Notes: generated by a model from the letters alone, not told the origin. A stretch of 37,601 nt of DNA from Caulobacter sp. 17J65-9 (GCF_010975005.1 NZ_JAAIVC010000020.1:1-37601); one strand, 5' to 3'. Positions 1-8,893 are shown, numbered from the stretch's first letter. A program made the numbers and translations.

Positions 1-597
1 GTCCAGTTCGGTCAGGCGCCGGCTCAGGCGGCCCACGCGCTCGGGATCACGGGCCGGGGCGACCTCCGCCACCGCCACGCCTTCCGCGCCCGGCGCCGGG
101 GTCGCGAGCGCCTTGGCGGCCTCGGTCAGGCCGGCGCGGCCGGCGTCGAGATAGGCGTCGAGCTCGAGGATGAAGGTCTTGGCCTGGTCGTGCAGGGCGT
201 TCAGCGCCTTGACCTTGTGGCTCAGGCGCTCGGCGCGCTCCTTCAGGTCGCCTTCCAGGCCCTCGATCATGGCCGCGGCTTCCTCGAAGCCCGCGCGGAA
301 TTTCTTCAGGCGGCCGGCGTGGCTGGCGAACAGGCCGCGCGCCTCCAGCGTGGAGGCGTCCAGGGCGTCGATGGTCTTGGCGGCGCGCTTCAGGATCTCG
401 GCGGATTCGGCCACGTCGCGGCCGCGCACCTCGGCCAGCAGCCGCTCGGTGCTGGCGGTGACTTCGCGCCGCGCGCGCTCGCCGAACAGCACCACCGCTT
501 CGGCGTCGTTCAGGTCCAGGCTGTTGCGGATCGCCGCCACCCGCGAAGCGTCGGCGGCGCGCAGCACGTCAGGTTTCGGCGCGGTCGCCACAGACAT
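1..597 (-). CDS. telA: TelA-family toxic anion resistance protein, N-terminal part (cut by window edge)
   Basis: The frame is open from an ATG at 597 to the first base of the window, giving 199 N-terminal residues; the C-terminal part lies outside. The sequence is highly helical and charged. It has an N-terminal stretch beginning RNSLDLNDAEAVVLFGERAR and a central stretch with LFASHAGRLKKFRAGFEEA, which I recognise as the pattern of the TelA/KlaA family (tellurite and other toxic-anion resistance, also linked to cell-envelope stress). The start is supported by a GGAGG about 8 bases upstream. The gene follows scoB on the same strand after 54 bases holding a hairpin. Family members are cytoplasmic and their biochemical role is poorly known, so 'resistance' is a family name rather than a demonstrated function here. 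Confidence 0.78.
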   Translation of the reverse strand, partial: MSVATAPKPDVLRAADASRVAAIRNSLDLNDAEAVVLFGERARREVTASTERLLAEVRGRDVAESAEILKRAAKTIDALDASTLEARGLFASHAGRLKKFRAGFEEAAAMIEGLEGDLKERAERLSHKVKALNALHDQAKTFILELDAYLDAGRAGLTEAAKALATPAPGAEGVAVAEVAPARDPERVGRLSRRLTELD

Positions 598-613
598 TGA
601 TCAGCCTCCCGTG

Positions 614-637
614 CCGCCGGCCGTCGCCGACCGGCGG
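614..637 (-). terminator. Possible hairpin terminator after scoB
   Basis: A perfect 7-base-pair inverted repeat (CCGCCGG at 614-620, CCGGCGG at 631-637, 10-base loop) lies about 15 bases past the scoB stop, before telA. There is no clear T-tract, so it may only attenuate read-through. Confidence 0.35.
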
Positions 638-651
638 TGTCCCCGGGGCGA

Positions 652-1311
652 CTATGCCAGCGTTTTTAACGTTTCGGAAACCGTAAAGGCTGCCTCCGTT
701 TTCGCCGTCACTTCGTCCAGCGTCACGCCGGGGGCCAGCTCGATCAGCTCCAGCCCGCCGCCGTTCGGCTTCACGTCGAACACGGCCAGGTCGGTGACGA
801 TGCGGTTGACCACGCCAGCCCCGGTCAGCGGCAGGGTGCAGCGCTTCAGCACCTTGGACTGGCCGTGCTTGTTGGCGTGCTCCATGACCACGACCACGCG
901 CTTGACGCCGGCCACCAGGTCCATGGCCCCGCCCATGCCCTTCACGAGCTTGCCCGGGATCATCCAGTTGGCGATGTCGCCGTTCTCGGCCACTTCCATC
1001 GCGCCCAGGATCGACAGGTCGATGTGGCCGCCGCGGATCATGGCGAAGCTGTCGGCCGACGAGAAATAGACGCTCTCCGGCAGCTCCGTGATGGTCTGCT
1101 TGCCGGCGTTGATCAGGTCGGCGTCCTCATCCCCCTCGTAGGGGAAGGGACCCATGCCCAGCATGCCGTTTTCCGACTGCAGGGTGACGGTCATGCCCTT
1201 GGGGATGTAGTTGGCCACCAGGGTCGGGATGCCGATGCCCAGGTTGACGTAGAAGCCGTCGCGCAGCTCCTTGGCGGCCCGTTCGGCCAGTTGGTCGCGC
1301 GTCCAGGGCAT
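652..1311 (-). CDS. scoB: 3-oxoacid CoA-transferase, subunit B
   Basis: This 219-residue protein is the beta subunit of a heteromeric class I CoA-transferase, which moves CoA between succinyl-CoA and acetoacetate (or a related 3-oxoacid) in ketone-body and short-chain acid use. It has the GIGIPT loop near residue 25 and the SENG motif, in which Glu47 is the expected catalytic residue that forms the glutamyl-CoA thioester. The length is typical for the family. Its ATG overlaps the scoA stop by one base (TGATG), the usual sign of translational coupling between equimolar subunits. Substrate choice cannot be fixed from sequence; a 3-oxoadipate or other 3-oxoacid transferase is the main alternative. 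Confidence 0.92.
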   Translation of the reverse strand: MPWTRDQLAERAAKELRDGFYVNLGIGIPTLVANYIPKGMTVTLQSENGMLGMGPFPYEGDEDADLINAGKQTITELPESVYFSSADSFAMIRGGHIDLSILGAMEVAENGDIANWMIPGKLVKGMGGAMDLVAGVKRVVVVMEHANKHGQSKVLKRCTLPLTGAGVVNRIVTDLAVFDVKPNGGGLELIELAPGVTLDEVTAKTEAAFTVSETLKTLA

Positions 1312-2015
1312 CAGGCCGTCTCCCGCTTGCGCACGGTGCGCTGCTCGATCCGCTTCTCGAAGGTGCTCTTCACGATCCGGTCGACGTAGATGCCGGGCGT
1401 GTGGATCTGATCGGGCTCCAGCGAGCCGACCGGCACGATCTCCTCGACCTCGACCACGGTGGTCTTGCCCGCCGTCGCCATCATCGGGTTGAAGTTCCGG
1501 GCGGTCTTGCGGAACACCAGGTTGCCGGCCTCGTCGGCCTTCCAGGCCTTGACGATGGCCAGATCGGCGACCAGGCCGGTCTCCATCACGTACTTGCGGC
1601 CGTTGAACTCGCGCACTTCCTTGCCTTCGGCCACCAGGGTGCCGACGCCGGTGGCGGTGAAGAAGGCCGGGATGCCGGCGCCGCCGGCGCGGATGCGCTC
1701 GGCCAGCGTGCCCTGCGGGTTGAACTCCAGCTCGAGCTCGCCGGACAGGTACTGGCGCTCGAACTCCTTGTTCTCGCCCACGTAGGACGAGACCATCTTC
1801 TTGATCTGCTTGGTCCACAGCAGCAGGCCGAGACCGAAGTCGTCCACGCCCGCGTTGTTGGAGATGACCGTCAGACCCTTCACGCCCGATTCGCGCAGGC
1901 CGAGGATCAGGTTTTCGGGAATGCCGCAAAGCCCGAAGCCGCCGGACATGACGGTCATGCCGTCGAACACCAGGCCGTCGAGCGCCGCCTTGGCGTCGGG
2001 GTACACCTTACGCAT
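1311..2015 (-). CDS. scoA: 3-oxoacid CoA-transferase, subunit A
   Basis: This 234-residue alpha subunit starts [12 protein letters not shown] and has the [10 protein letters not shown] motif near residue 22 and the [11 protein letters not shown] stretch typical of SCOT/AtoD alpha subunits. I chose the ATG at 2015 rather than a longer frame reaching 2105, because AGGAGAAAG lies just upstream of it and the extra upstream residues do not look like family sequence. It is the first gene of scoA-scoB, with a one-base stop/start overlap. It diverges from the phosphorelay operon; the shared intergenic region of about 167 bases carries a 13-base palindrome. Confidence 0.92.
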   Translation of the reverse strand: MRKVYPDAKAALDGLVFDGMTVMSGGFGLCGIPENLILGLRESGVKGLTVISNNAGVDDFGLGLLLWTKQIKKMVSSYVGENKEFERQYLSGELELEFNPQGTLAERIRAGGAGIPAFFTATGVGTLVAEGKEVREFNGRKYVMETGLVADLAIVKAWKADEAGNLVFRKTARNFNPMMATAGKTTVVEVEEIVPVGSLEPDQIHTPGIYVDRIVKSTFEKRIEQRTVRKRETA

Positions 2016-2098
2016 CGTGGATCTTTCTCCTGCGCCGCCCGCTGTCCTTAGGGAAAGCCATCCCGCCGCGCAACATGCTGCACTGCGAAGACCGAACA

Positions 2099-2111
2099 CG
2101 ATCATTGATCG
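2099..2111. promoter_or_regulatory. Palindrome between scoA and the phosphorelay operon
   Basis: CGATCA-T-TGATCG is a perfect 6+1+6 inverted repeat in the intergenic region between divergent units. It is the size of a dimeric repressor site. No protein can be assigned. Confidence 0.3.
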
Positions 2112-2182
2112 ACGGTGTCCGTGCTTGCCGGGACGCCCGCGCGCCCCTAGTGAGTTGGAGACGAACTTGGAGCCGCACCCCC

Positions 2183-2563
2183 GTGGGCAAGACCGTCTGC
2201 ATCATCGAGGACGACGAACTGGTCCGCGCCCGCCTGGCCGACGTGCTCAGGGGCACGGGACACGACGTGTTCGAGGCGGACTCGGCCGAGCGGGGGATCG
2301 AGCTGATCCGCACCCGCAAGGCGGACGTGGCGGTGGTGGACATCCTGATGCCCGACCGCGACGGGCTGGAGGCGATCGGCCAGCTGCGCCGCACGCGTCC
2401 GGATCTTCGCATCGTGGCCATTTCGGGCGGGGGACGTGTGGGGCCGCAGATCTATCTGGATCTGGCCCGCCAGATCGGCGCCGACGCTAGCCTGACCAAG
2501 CCGATCTCCGAAGCGGACCTCGAGGCCGCGGTGACCGGCGATGCAGCGGCCCCTCGCGCCTGA
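2183..2563 (+). CDS. Single-domain response regulator (receiver only)
   Basis: This protein of about 126 residues is a complete receiver domain. It has the acidic pair Asp10/Asp11 after CIIE, the phosphoacceptor Asp53 in VVDILMP, a Ser in the IVAISG strand, and Lys106 in LTKP. It has no output domain, so it probably shuttles phosphate or acts by protein contact. I chose the GTG at 2183 over the in-frame ATG at 2075: the extra 36 residues are not receiver sequence, and a GGAG lies 10 bases before the GTG. Its last 23 bases overlap the hybrid kinase gene, indicating one transcript and a functional link with it. Confidence 0.9.
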   Translation: MGKTVCIIEDDELVRARLADVLRGTGHDVFEADSAERGIELIRTRKADVAVVDILMPDRDGLEAIGQLRRTRPDLRIVAISGGGRVGPQIYLDLARQIGADASLTKPISEADLEAAVTGDAAAPRA

Positions 2564-5024
2564 TCGCCCGCGCGCGCCGGGAGCGCGCGCCGCCGCCGTT
2601 CTCGGCGTCGTGCTCGCGGCCTTCCTGACCGCCACCGGCATCTGGCTGTTTCACGAGCTCGAACAGGCCCGCGCGCTGAAGAACGCGCTGCACGCCGACA
2701 TCGAGCACCGGCGCGTGCTCGGTGAAGCGCAGCAGTATCTGGAGAGCGCCGAAAGCGCCGAGCTCAACTACGCCCTGACCGGCCAGCCGGCGTTCCGGCG
2801 CGAGTTCGAGGTGAAGGCGCAGCATCTGGTCGCCCAATGGCGCATCCTGGCCACCAGCCTCGCCGCCGAACCGGCGCAGAAGCAGCGCCTCGACGAGCTG
2901 CACGCCCTGGTGACGGAGCGCCTGGACAACATGCGCGAGGTCATGCGCCTGCGCGACCAGCAGGGCCAGCCGGCCGCGCAGCGCTCGGTCGCGAGCGGGG
3001 CGGGCGAGGACCTGATGCGGCGCACCCGGGAGGGCATGGAGGCCATCACCCAGGTCGAGGACGCCACCATCACCCGCGGCCTGCGCGAGCAGAGCCGAAG
3101 CGCCGACCGGATCGAGTGGATCGTGGTGGTCCAGTTCCTGGGCCTGGGCGTCGGCGCGGCGGTGATCGTCTTCCTGGTCCGCCGCCACGAACGGACCCGC
3201 AAGGCGCTGCTGTACTCGATCGAGAGCCAGTACGAACGCCAGCGCGCGGTGTTCGACGCCGCCACCGACGGCATCCTGCTGGTCACCCAGCAAGGGTTGA
3301 TCGAAAACGCCAACCCGGCGGCCGAGCGGCTGTTCGGCTACGAGGAGGGCGAGCTGGACGGCGTCGACACCCGCCAGATCCGCCCGCCGAACGAGGCCGA
3401 CGGGGCGCTCAGCATCCTGTGGTCGCCCGAGAAGGTTCAGCAGGGCGGCTATCGCCGCGACGTCACGGGCCAGCGCAAGGACGGCTCGACCTTCCCGATG
3501 GAGGTGTCGGTCACCTACGCCCACCTGCCCGAGGGCGAGCGCGCGGTGATCTTCATCCGCGACATCTCCAGCCGCCGCGAGGTCGAGCGCCTGAAGGACG
3601 AGTTCGTCTCGACCGTCAGCCACGAGCTGCGCACGCCGCTGACCTCGATCGCCGGCTCGCTGGGCCTGGTCGCGGGCGGGGCGGCGGGGCCGCTGCCGGA
3701 GAAGGCCGCGCGCCTGATCGGCATCGCCCAGTCCAACAGCCAGCGGCTGGTGCGCCTGATCAACGACATGCTGGACCTGGAGAAGCTGGAGTCCGGCACC
3801 CTGCCGTTCCTGATGGCGCCGATCGACCTGGCCGAGACGGCCACGCGCGCCATCGACGCCATGCGCGGCTACGCCGACCAGTTCGGGGTCGAGCTGGCCC
3901 TGGAGCCCGGACCGCCGGTCAAGGTGCGGGCCGACTCCGACCGCCTGGTGCAGATCCTCAACAACCTGATCTCCAACGCCGTGAAGTATTCGCCGCGCGG
4001 CGACGCCGTGCGGGTGCGGGTGGCGCGCGAGGGGAGCAAGGCGCGGGTCAGCGTGGTCGACGCGGGGCCGGGCATTCCGGCCGCCTTCCGCGACCGCATC
4101 TTCACCCGCTTCGCCCAGGCGGACGCGTCGGACGCGCGGGGCAAGGGCGGCACCGGCTTGGGCTTGCACATCGCCAAGGGCATCGCCGAGCGCCACGGCG
4201 GGCGGCTGTGGTTCGAGAGCCCAGAGGACGGCGGCACCGCCTTCCACCTCGACCTGCCGGCCCTGGACGACGCGCCCGAGCAGCCGCGCGACCGCGTGCT
4301 GCTGGTCGAGGACGACGCCCTGGCCTCGGCCATGCTGCAGGCGACGCTGGAGGACGAGGGCCTGAAGGTCGACTCCGCCGACACCCTGGCCGAGGCGCGC
4401 AAGATCCTGGCCGAGGGCCGCCACGGCGCCCTGGTGCTGGACCTGCGCTTGCCCGACGGCGACGGCATGGACCTGGTGCGCGAGCTGCGCACCCGCCCCG
4501 AGACCCGCGGCATGCCGGTGGTGATCGTCTCCGGCGAGAGCGCGCGCGGCCGCGCCCGCGACGTGCGCGCGCTGGAGGTCACCGACTGGATCGAGAAGCC
4601 GGTCGATCCGGACCGGCTGGCCGACCTGGTGCGCAACACCGTCGGCCAGGCCGCGCCCGGCGCCACCGTGGTGCTGCACGTCGACGACGACCCGGACATC
4701 CGCGAGATCGTGGCCACGGCGCTTCGCGAGTGCTGCGAGGTCCTGTCCGTCGCGGGCCTGGCCGAGGCGCGCGCCTGCCTGGCCGAGCGCAAGCCCGACC
4801 TGGTGATCCTCGACCTCGAACTGCAGGACGGCTCTGGCCTGGACCTGCTGCCGGAATTGAAGACTGACGAGGGCGCGCCGATCCCGGTGGTGGTGTTCTC
4901 CGCCCAGGACACCTCCGGCGATCTCAGCGCGTCGGTGGCGGCGGTGCTGGTCAAGTCGCGCACCTCGCTGGCCGACCTGGTCAGCGCCGTCCACGACGTG
5001 GTTCGCGAGGAGGGCTCCGAGTGA
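2541..5024 (+). CDS. CHASE3/PAS hybrid histidine kinase with two receiver domains
   Basis: This 827-residue inner-membrane sensor has a transmembrane helix (about 17-37), a helical extracytoplasmic segment of CHASE3 type (about 40-188), a second helix (about 192-214), a PAS domain (about 232-345), HisKA with phosphorylatable His361 in TVSHELRTPL, an N-box at 474-484, and ATP-lid motifs DAGPGIP (507-513) and GTGLGL (537-542). Two receivers follow. REC1 has Asp591/592, Asp634 and Lys686; REC2 has Asp715/716, Asp758 and Lys805. Every catalytic residue is present in both, although REC2 lacks the proline that usually follows the lysine. The start overlaps the upstream receiver gene by 23 bases, and the stop shares GTGA with the next gene. 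The signal sensed is unknown. Confidence 0.93.
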   Translation: MQRPLAPDRPRAPGARAAAVLGVVLAAFLTATGIWLFHELEQARALKNALHADIEHRRVLGEAQQYLESAESAELNYALTGQPAFRREFEVKAQHLVAQWRILATSLAAEPAQKQRLDELHALVTERLDNMREVMRLRDQQGQPAAQRSVASGAGEDLMRRTREGMEAITQVEDATITRGLREQSRSADRIEWIVVVQFLGLGVGAAVIVFLVRRHERTRKALLYSIESQYERQRAVFDAATDGILLVTQQGLIENANPAAERLFGYEEGELDGVDTRQIRPPNEADGALSILWSPEKVQQGGYRRDVTGQRKDGSTFPMEVSVTYAHLPEGERAVIFIRDISSRREVERLKDEFVSTVSHELRTPLTSIAGSLGLVAGGAAGPLPEKAARLIGIAQSNSQRLVRLINDMLDLEKLESGTLPFLMAPIDLAETATRAIDAMRGYADQFGVELALEPGPPVKVRADSDRLVQILNNLISNAVKYSPRGDAVRVRVAREGSKARVSVVDAGPGIPAAFRDRIFTRFAQADASDARGKGGTGLGLHIAKGIAERHGGRLWFESPEDGGTAFHLDLPALDDAPEQPRDRVLLVEDDALASAMLQATLEDEGLKVDSADTLAEARKILAEGRHGALVLDLRLPDGDGMDLVRELRTRPETRGMPVVIVSGESARGRARDVRALEVTDWIEKPVDPDRLADLVRNTVGQAAPGATVVLHVDDDPDIREIVATALRECCEVLSVAGLAEARACLAERKPDLVILDLELQDGSGLDLLPELKTDEGAPIPVVVFSAQDTSGDLSASVAAVLVKSRTSLADLVSAVHDVVREEGSE

Positions 5025-5401
5025 AGATCCTCTACGTCGACGACGAGCCGGACATCCGCGACGTGGCGGTGATGGCGCTGGAGATCGACCCGGACCTGGA
5101 GGTCAAATCGGCCGCTTCCGGCGGCGAGGCCCTGTCGATCCTGGACGAAAGCGGTTTCCGCCCGGACGTGGTGCTGCTGGACGTGATGATGCCGGTGATG
5201 GACGGCCCGGCCGTGCTGGAGGCCCTCCGCAAGCGGCCGGAACACGCCGAGACCCCGGTCGTTTTCATCACCGCGCGCGCTCAGGCCCACGAGACCGCGC
5301 GCTTCCTGTCGCTGGGAGCGGTCGGCGTGATCACCAAGCCCTTCGACCCGATGACCCTGGCCCTCGAACTGCGGGCCATCCTGTCGCGCGCGGCCGGGTG
5401 A
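5021..5401 (+). CDS. Single-domain response regulator (receiver only), second copy
   Basis: This 126-residue receiver has Asp7/Asp8 in YVDDE, phosphoacceptor Asp54 in LLDVMMP, Thr84 in the FITA strand and Lys106 in TKPFDP, so it should be phosphorylatable. No output domain is present. It starts with GTG inside the GTGA that ends the hybrid kinase gene, and it ends in the same 4-base overlap with the Hpt gene. The tight packing suggests translational coupling. It may take phosphate from the Hpt protein or act as a phosphate sink; the sequence alone does not decide. Confidence 0.92.
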   Translation: MKILYVDDEPDIRDVAVMALEIDPDLEVKSAASGGEALSILDESGFRPDVVLLDVMMPVMDGPAVLEALRKRPEHAETPVVFITARAQAHETARFLSLGAVGVITKPFDPMTLALELRAILSRAAG

Positions 5402-5694
5402 GCGAGCTCGAGGACCGGTTCGAAGCCCTGAAACGGCGCTTCGCCGCGCGCTGCGCCGAGGACCTGCCGGTGATCGAACGCGCCCTGGCCGACCCGAAGG
5501 CGGTCTCGGCCGAGGATCTGCGCTTCGTCGTCCACCGCCTGTCCGGCGCCGCCGGCACCTTCGGCTTCGCCGAGCTCAGCGCCGCGGCCGGGGAAGCCGA
5601 CGACCTGCTGGTCGCCGACAAGTCCGTGCCGCCGGACGTCCTGGGCCGGGTGGCCGAGCTGACCGGGGCGGTGATGCGGGACTTTGGGACCTAG
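5398..5694 (+). CDS. Histidine phosphotransfer (Hpt) protein
   Basis: This 98-residue protein has the Hpt signature HRLSGAAGTFGF, with His46 as the expected phosphoryl carrier, set in a helical protein of the normal length for a stand-alone Hpt domain. It starts at a GTG overlapping the preceding receiver stop by 4 bases and closes the operon. It is followed two bases past its stop by a hairpin shared with the convergent flavoprotein gene. Its likely job is to relay phosphate between the hybrid kinase receivers and the two free receivers encoded beside it. Confidence 0.88.
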   Translation: MSELEDRFEALKRRFAARCAEDLPVIERALADPKAVSAEDLRFVVHRLSGAAGTFGFAELSAAAGEADDLLVADKSVPPDVLGRVAELTGAVMRDFGT

Positions 5695-5695
5695 A

Positions 5696-5720
5696 ACCCT
5701 CTCCCCTTGCGGGAGAAGGT
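5696..5720. terminator. Bidirectional hairpin between convergent genes
   Basis: Ten-base arms ACCCTCTCCC (5696-5705) and GGGAGAAGGT (5711-5720) pair with one mismatch around the loop CTTGC. The hairpin fills the 27-base gap between the stops of the Hpt gene and the flavoprotein gene, so it can end transcripts from both sides. Similar CTCTCCC/GGGAGA hairpins recur at 17482-17504, 17642-17658 and 22987-23015. Confidence 0.65.
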
Positions 5721-5721
5721 A

Positions 5722-6930
5722 TTAGAGCGCCACCGCCTTCATCGACACGGCCGGGTCGGCCAGCTTGGCGAGGTCCACCGGGGTGCGCTTGGCGATCAGC
5801 TGCTTGCCGGCCATGAACTCGGGCGGGGCGTTGACCGCTTCGACCGCCAGCACGCGGTCGCCGATCAGGTGGAAGACGGCGAACTTCGCCTCGGCCGGAT
5901 CGCCGCGCACGATCAGCCGGTCGGCGCCGATCGCCACGCCGGCCATCTGGAGCTTGAGGTCGTACTGGTCGGACCAGAACCACGGCACTTCGCCGGCGGG
6001 GGCCGCGTGGCCGGCGATGGCGGCGGCGGCCTGCTTGGCCTGTTCCAGGGCGTTGGGCACGCTCTCCAGCCGCGCGCGGGCCTCGTAGATCGGCAGGGGA
6101 CGGCGGGTGCAATCGCCGACCGCGAACACCGCCGGGTCGGAGGTGCGCGCCTCCAGATCGACGACGATCCCGCCGTCGCAGGCCAGGCCGGCGTTTCGCG
6201 CCAGGGCGTCGTTGGCGGCGGCGCCGATGCCGACCAGCACCGCCTCGCCCATCACCGCCCGGCCGTCGGCCAGGCGCACGGCGCGCCCTTGCGCCTCGAT
6301 CGCGGTCACCGCCGCGCCGGTCAGGATCTCGACGCCTTTGGACCGGTGGTAGCCCTCGAAGAACTTCGACAGCGGCTCCGACGCGACCCGCGCCATCACC
6401 CGCGCCTCACGCTCCACGACGATCGCTTCGCAGCCGAGCGCGCGGGCCGAGGCCGCGACCTCCAGGCCGACATAGCCGGCGCCCACGACGATCAGCCGCG
6501 CGCCGGGCGTCAGGCGGGCTTTCAGCTTGTCGGCGTCGGCGGCGGTGCGCAGTTCCAGCAGGGCGGGGTGGTCGCCGCCGGGCACCGGCAGCTTGTGGGT
6601 CACCGAGCCCGTGGCCAGCACCAGATGGTCGTAGGAGACGGGCTCGCCGTTCGACAGGCGCACCAGCTTCAGCCGCCGGTCGATCTCGACCACGCGCTCG
6701 CCCAGCCGCAGGTCGACCCCGGCCTCGGCGTAGAACTCCGAGGGGCGCAGCAGCAGGCTGTCGAAATCCGCCTCGCCCTTCAGCCAGGCCTTCGACAGCG
6801 GCGGGCGCTGGTAGGGGACCAGCGGCTCTTCGCCGATCAGGACGATTTCGCCCTCGAATCCGAACTGGCGCAGGAAGGCCGCGACCGACCCGCCGGCGTG
6901 CCCGGCTCCGACGACGACGACCCGGCTCAA
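5722..6930 (-). CDS. FAD-dependent ferredoxin reductase-like oxidoreductase
   Basis: This 402-residue flavoprotein resembles putidaredoxin/rhodocoxin reductases, which pass electrons from NAD(P)H to a small ferredoxin. It has an N-terminal FAD-binding [11 protein letters not shown], the PYQRPPLSK motif, a second Rossmann motif [13 protein letters not shown] for NAD(P)H, the FAD-contacting VFAVGDC, and a C-terminal reductase domain with [15 protein letters not shown]. It starts at a TTG that shares TTGA with the folD stop, and the VVVVGAG motif begins at residue 4, so a later start is unlikely. No ferredoxin or cytochrome P450 gene is visible in the window, so its partner must be encoded elsewhere. 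Confidence 0.88.
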   Translation of the reverse strand: MSRVVVVGAGHAGGSVAAFLRQFGFEGEIVLIGEEPLVPYQRPPLSKAWLKGEADFDSLLLRPSEFYAEAGVDLRLGERVVEIDRRLKLVRLSNGEPVSYDHLVLATGSVTHKLPVPGGDHPALLELRTAADADKLKARLTPGARLIVVGAGYVGLEVAASARALGCEAIVVEREARVMARVASEPLSKFFEGYHRSKGVEILTGAAVTAIEAQGRAVRLADGRAVMGEAVLVGIGAAANDALARNAGLACDGGIVVDLEARTSDPAVFAVGDCTRRPLPIYEARARLESVPNALEQAKQAAAAIAGHAAPAGEVPWFWSDQYDLKLQMAGVAIGADRLIVRGDPAEAKFAVFHLIGDRVLAVEAVNAPPEFMAGKQLIAKRTPVDLAKLADPAVSMKAVAL

Positions 6931-7856
6931 GCGGCGAGCTCCGGCAGCTCAGGCTCGATCCCGGCCGAACGGCAGGCCGAGGTGTAGGTGTTCAGCAGCA
7001 GGCAGGCGATGGTCATCGGCCCGACGCCGCCCGGCACCGGGGTGACCGCGCCGGCCACCGCGGCGGCCTCCTTGAAGTCGACGTCGCCGACCACGCGGGT
7101 CTTGCCCTCGGCCGCCTTGACCGGGTCCAGCGAGGGCACGCGGTTGATGCCGACGTCGATCACCGTCGCGCCCGGCTTGACCCAGTCGGCCTTGACCATT
7201 TCCGGCCGGCCGACGGCGGCGACCAGGATGTCGGCCTCGCGGCAGACCGCCGGCAGGTCCTTGGTGCGCGAGTGGGCGATGGTGACGGTGCAGCTCTCGG
7301 CCAGCAGCAGCTGGGCCATCGGCTTGCCGACGATGTTGGAGCGGCCGATCACCACCGCGCGCTTGCCGGTCAGGTCGCCGTGCAGGTCCTTCAGCAGCAT
7401 CAGGCAGCCCAGCGGGGTGCAGGGCACCAGGCCGGGCAGCCCGGCGGCCAGGCGGCCGACGTTGATGATGTGGAAGCCGTCGACGTCCTTGTCCGGGTCG
7501 ATGGCGGCCAGCACCTTGGTGGCGTCGATGTGCGCCGGCAGCGGCAGCTGCACCAGGATGCCGTGGATGTGCGGGTCGCCGTTCAGGGCGTCGATCAGCG
7601 ACAGCAGCTGCTCCTCGGTGGTCGAGGCGTCCAGTCGGTGGGTGTCGGAGCGCATGCCCGCTTCGTGAGTCTGCTCGCCCTTGTTGCGCACGTAGATCTG
7701 GCTGGCCGGATCCTCGCCGACGATCACGACCGCCAGGCCGGGCTGCAGGCTATGGCGTTGCTTCAGGATTTCGACGGCGCGGGCGATGCGGGCGCGCAGC
7801 GCCGCGGCGTAGGCCTTGCCGTCGATGACGCGGGCGGTGGGGGCAGTGTCGGACAT
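6927..7856 (-). CDS. folD: Bifunctional methylenetetrahydrofolate dehydrogenase/cyclohydrolase
   Basis: FolD interconverts 5,10-methylene-, methenyl- and 10-formyl-tetrahydrofolate in the cytoplasm. The 309-residue protein has the catalytic YVRNK (YxxxK) motif, PDKDVDGFH, the NADP-binding GRSNIVGKP and the C-terminal [11 protein letters not shown] chose the ATG at 7856 (MSDTAPTA) over the longer frame to 7892, because the extra residues are Arg-rich and unlike FolD. Its last bases overlap the TTG start of the downstream flavoprotein. FolD is normally monocistronic or next to other one-carbon genes, so coupling to a ferredoxin-reductase-like gene is of some interest. Confidence 0.95.
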   Translation of the reverse strand: MSDTAPTARVIDGKAYAAALRARIARAVEILKQRHSLQPGLAVVIVGEDPASQIYVRNKGEQTHEAGMRSDTHRLDASTTEEQLLSLIDALNGDPHIHGILVQLPLPAHIDATKVLAAIDPDKDVDGFHIINVGRLAAGLPGLVPCTPLGCLMLLKDLHGDLTGKRAVVIGRSNIVGKPMAQLLLAESCTVTIAHSRTKDLPAVCREADILVAAVGRPEMVKADWVKPGATVIDVGINRVPSLDPVKAAEGKTRVVGDVDFKEAAAVAGAVTPVPGGVGPMTIACLLLNTYTSACRSAGIEPELPELAA

Positions 7857-7910
7857 GCGCCGGGTATAGCGCCGTGTTCGCAATCCGAACACCGTCGAGA
7901 ATGCGTGAGG

Positions 7911-8768
7911 CTACGCGCGAACCTGGCCGGACGCGGACGGTCTGACCCGTTCGGCGACGAACGCGGCGGCGCGCGTGAACGGAAGCGCCAGCTGCCGGAC
8001 GATCGAGTCGTTGTCCACGTCGGTCACGCCGAGGGGTTTGTCGCAGGGCCCGGGCAGGTAGTGGGTGCCGAACAGGCGGTCGAACACCGCCAGGACCGAA
8101 CCGAAGTTGGACCCGACGCCTTCGCCTTCCAGCACGTGATGCCAGCGGTGCATGGCCGGCGAGACGAAGAGCCAGCCCAGCGGACCGAACGTCCAGGGCA
8201 CGTTCATGTGGACGAACATTCCATAGTAGTGCCGGACCAGTCCGTTGAGCGCGATCGCGTACGGCGGGAAGCCGAGCGCCACCAGGACGCCGTAGTCGAT
8301 GATCACCGTCGTCAGGCGGTTGATCGGATGGAAGCGGTAGACCGACGTCCAGTTCAGGTCCGTGTCGCTGTGGTGCATGACGTGGGACGGCCACAGCAGC
8401 CGCGAGTGCTCCAGCCGATGTCGGAAATAGGCTATGAAGTCGCCGAAGAAGACGGCCACGAGGACGACGACGACGGGAGGCAGCTGAGCCAGGGGCGCGC
8501 CGTCCAGCAGGACCAGCCCTTGCGCGCGAAGGAACTGCTGGGTGACCGCCGCCAGATAGGTGAGCGGCGCCAGGACGAGCACGGTGTCGAAGGCCAGGGC
8601 GATCAGGTTGAACCGCAGCGATTTCGGAGCCGCCCTTTTCAACGCGCCGCGCAGATCCCTGTGGTGAATGAGCAGCGTCAGGCAGCCGACCAGGATCGCG
8701 GCGTTCAGCACGCCGCTCGCCGCCTGCGAAAGATGCGACCACCATTGGTCCAGGGTGTTCGGATACAT
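7911..8768 (-). CDS. Sterol desaturase / fatty acid hydroxylase family membrane protein
   Basis: This 285-residue integral membrane protein carries the three histidine clusters of the di-iron fatty-acid hydroxylase superfamily: HRLEH (HxxxH), HVMHH (HxxHH) and HRWHH near the C-terminal third. Several hydrophobic segments surround them (about residues 20-40, 60-85 and 95-120). The superfamily oxygenates or desaturates sterols, lipids or carotenoids; the substrate cannot be read from sequence. I chose the ATG at 8768 (MYPNTLDQ), preceded by a CAGGA, over a GTG at 8804. A ferredoxin-reductase-like gene lies downstream on the same strand after folD, and such oxygenases need reducing power; a functional tie is only a guess. 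Confidence 0.87.
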   Translation of the reverse strand: MYPNTLDQWWSHLSQAASGVLNAAILVGCLTLLIHHRDLRGALKRAAPKSLRFNLIALAFDTVLVLAPLTYLAAVTQQFLRAQGLVLLDGAPLAQLPPVVVVLVAVFFGDFIAYFRHRLEHSRLLWPSHVMHHSDTDLNWTSVYRFHPINRLTTVIIDYGVLVALGFPPYAIALNGLVRHYYGMFVHMNVPWTFGPLGWLFVSPAMHRWHHVLEGEGVGSNFGSVLAVFDRLFGTHYLPGPCDKPLGVTDVDNDSIVRQLALPFTRAAAFVAERVRPSASGQVRA

Positions 8769-8893
8769 CCGCCAGTCCTGCCGCGCGCGTCGAGGTCGCC
8801 CCACCGGCGACTCGGCTCATCAGGCCCCAGGAGGGGTGACCACGTCGTAAAGAGGGGGCGGCCGGCGCCGGCGGCGATGGCCGACGACGTCGT

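Noticed and set aside
2075-2182. A longer N-terminus for the first receiver protein from ATG 2075
   Set aside because: The 36 added residues have no receiver features, and a better ribosome-binding site precedes the GTG at 2183.
2487-4994. An 835-codon open frame on the minus strand opposite the hybrid kinase
   Set aside because: It is a mirror of the kinase reading frame, with low-complexity Gln/Ala/Arg content and no recognisable domain.
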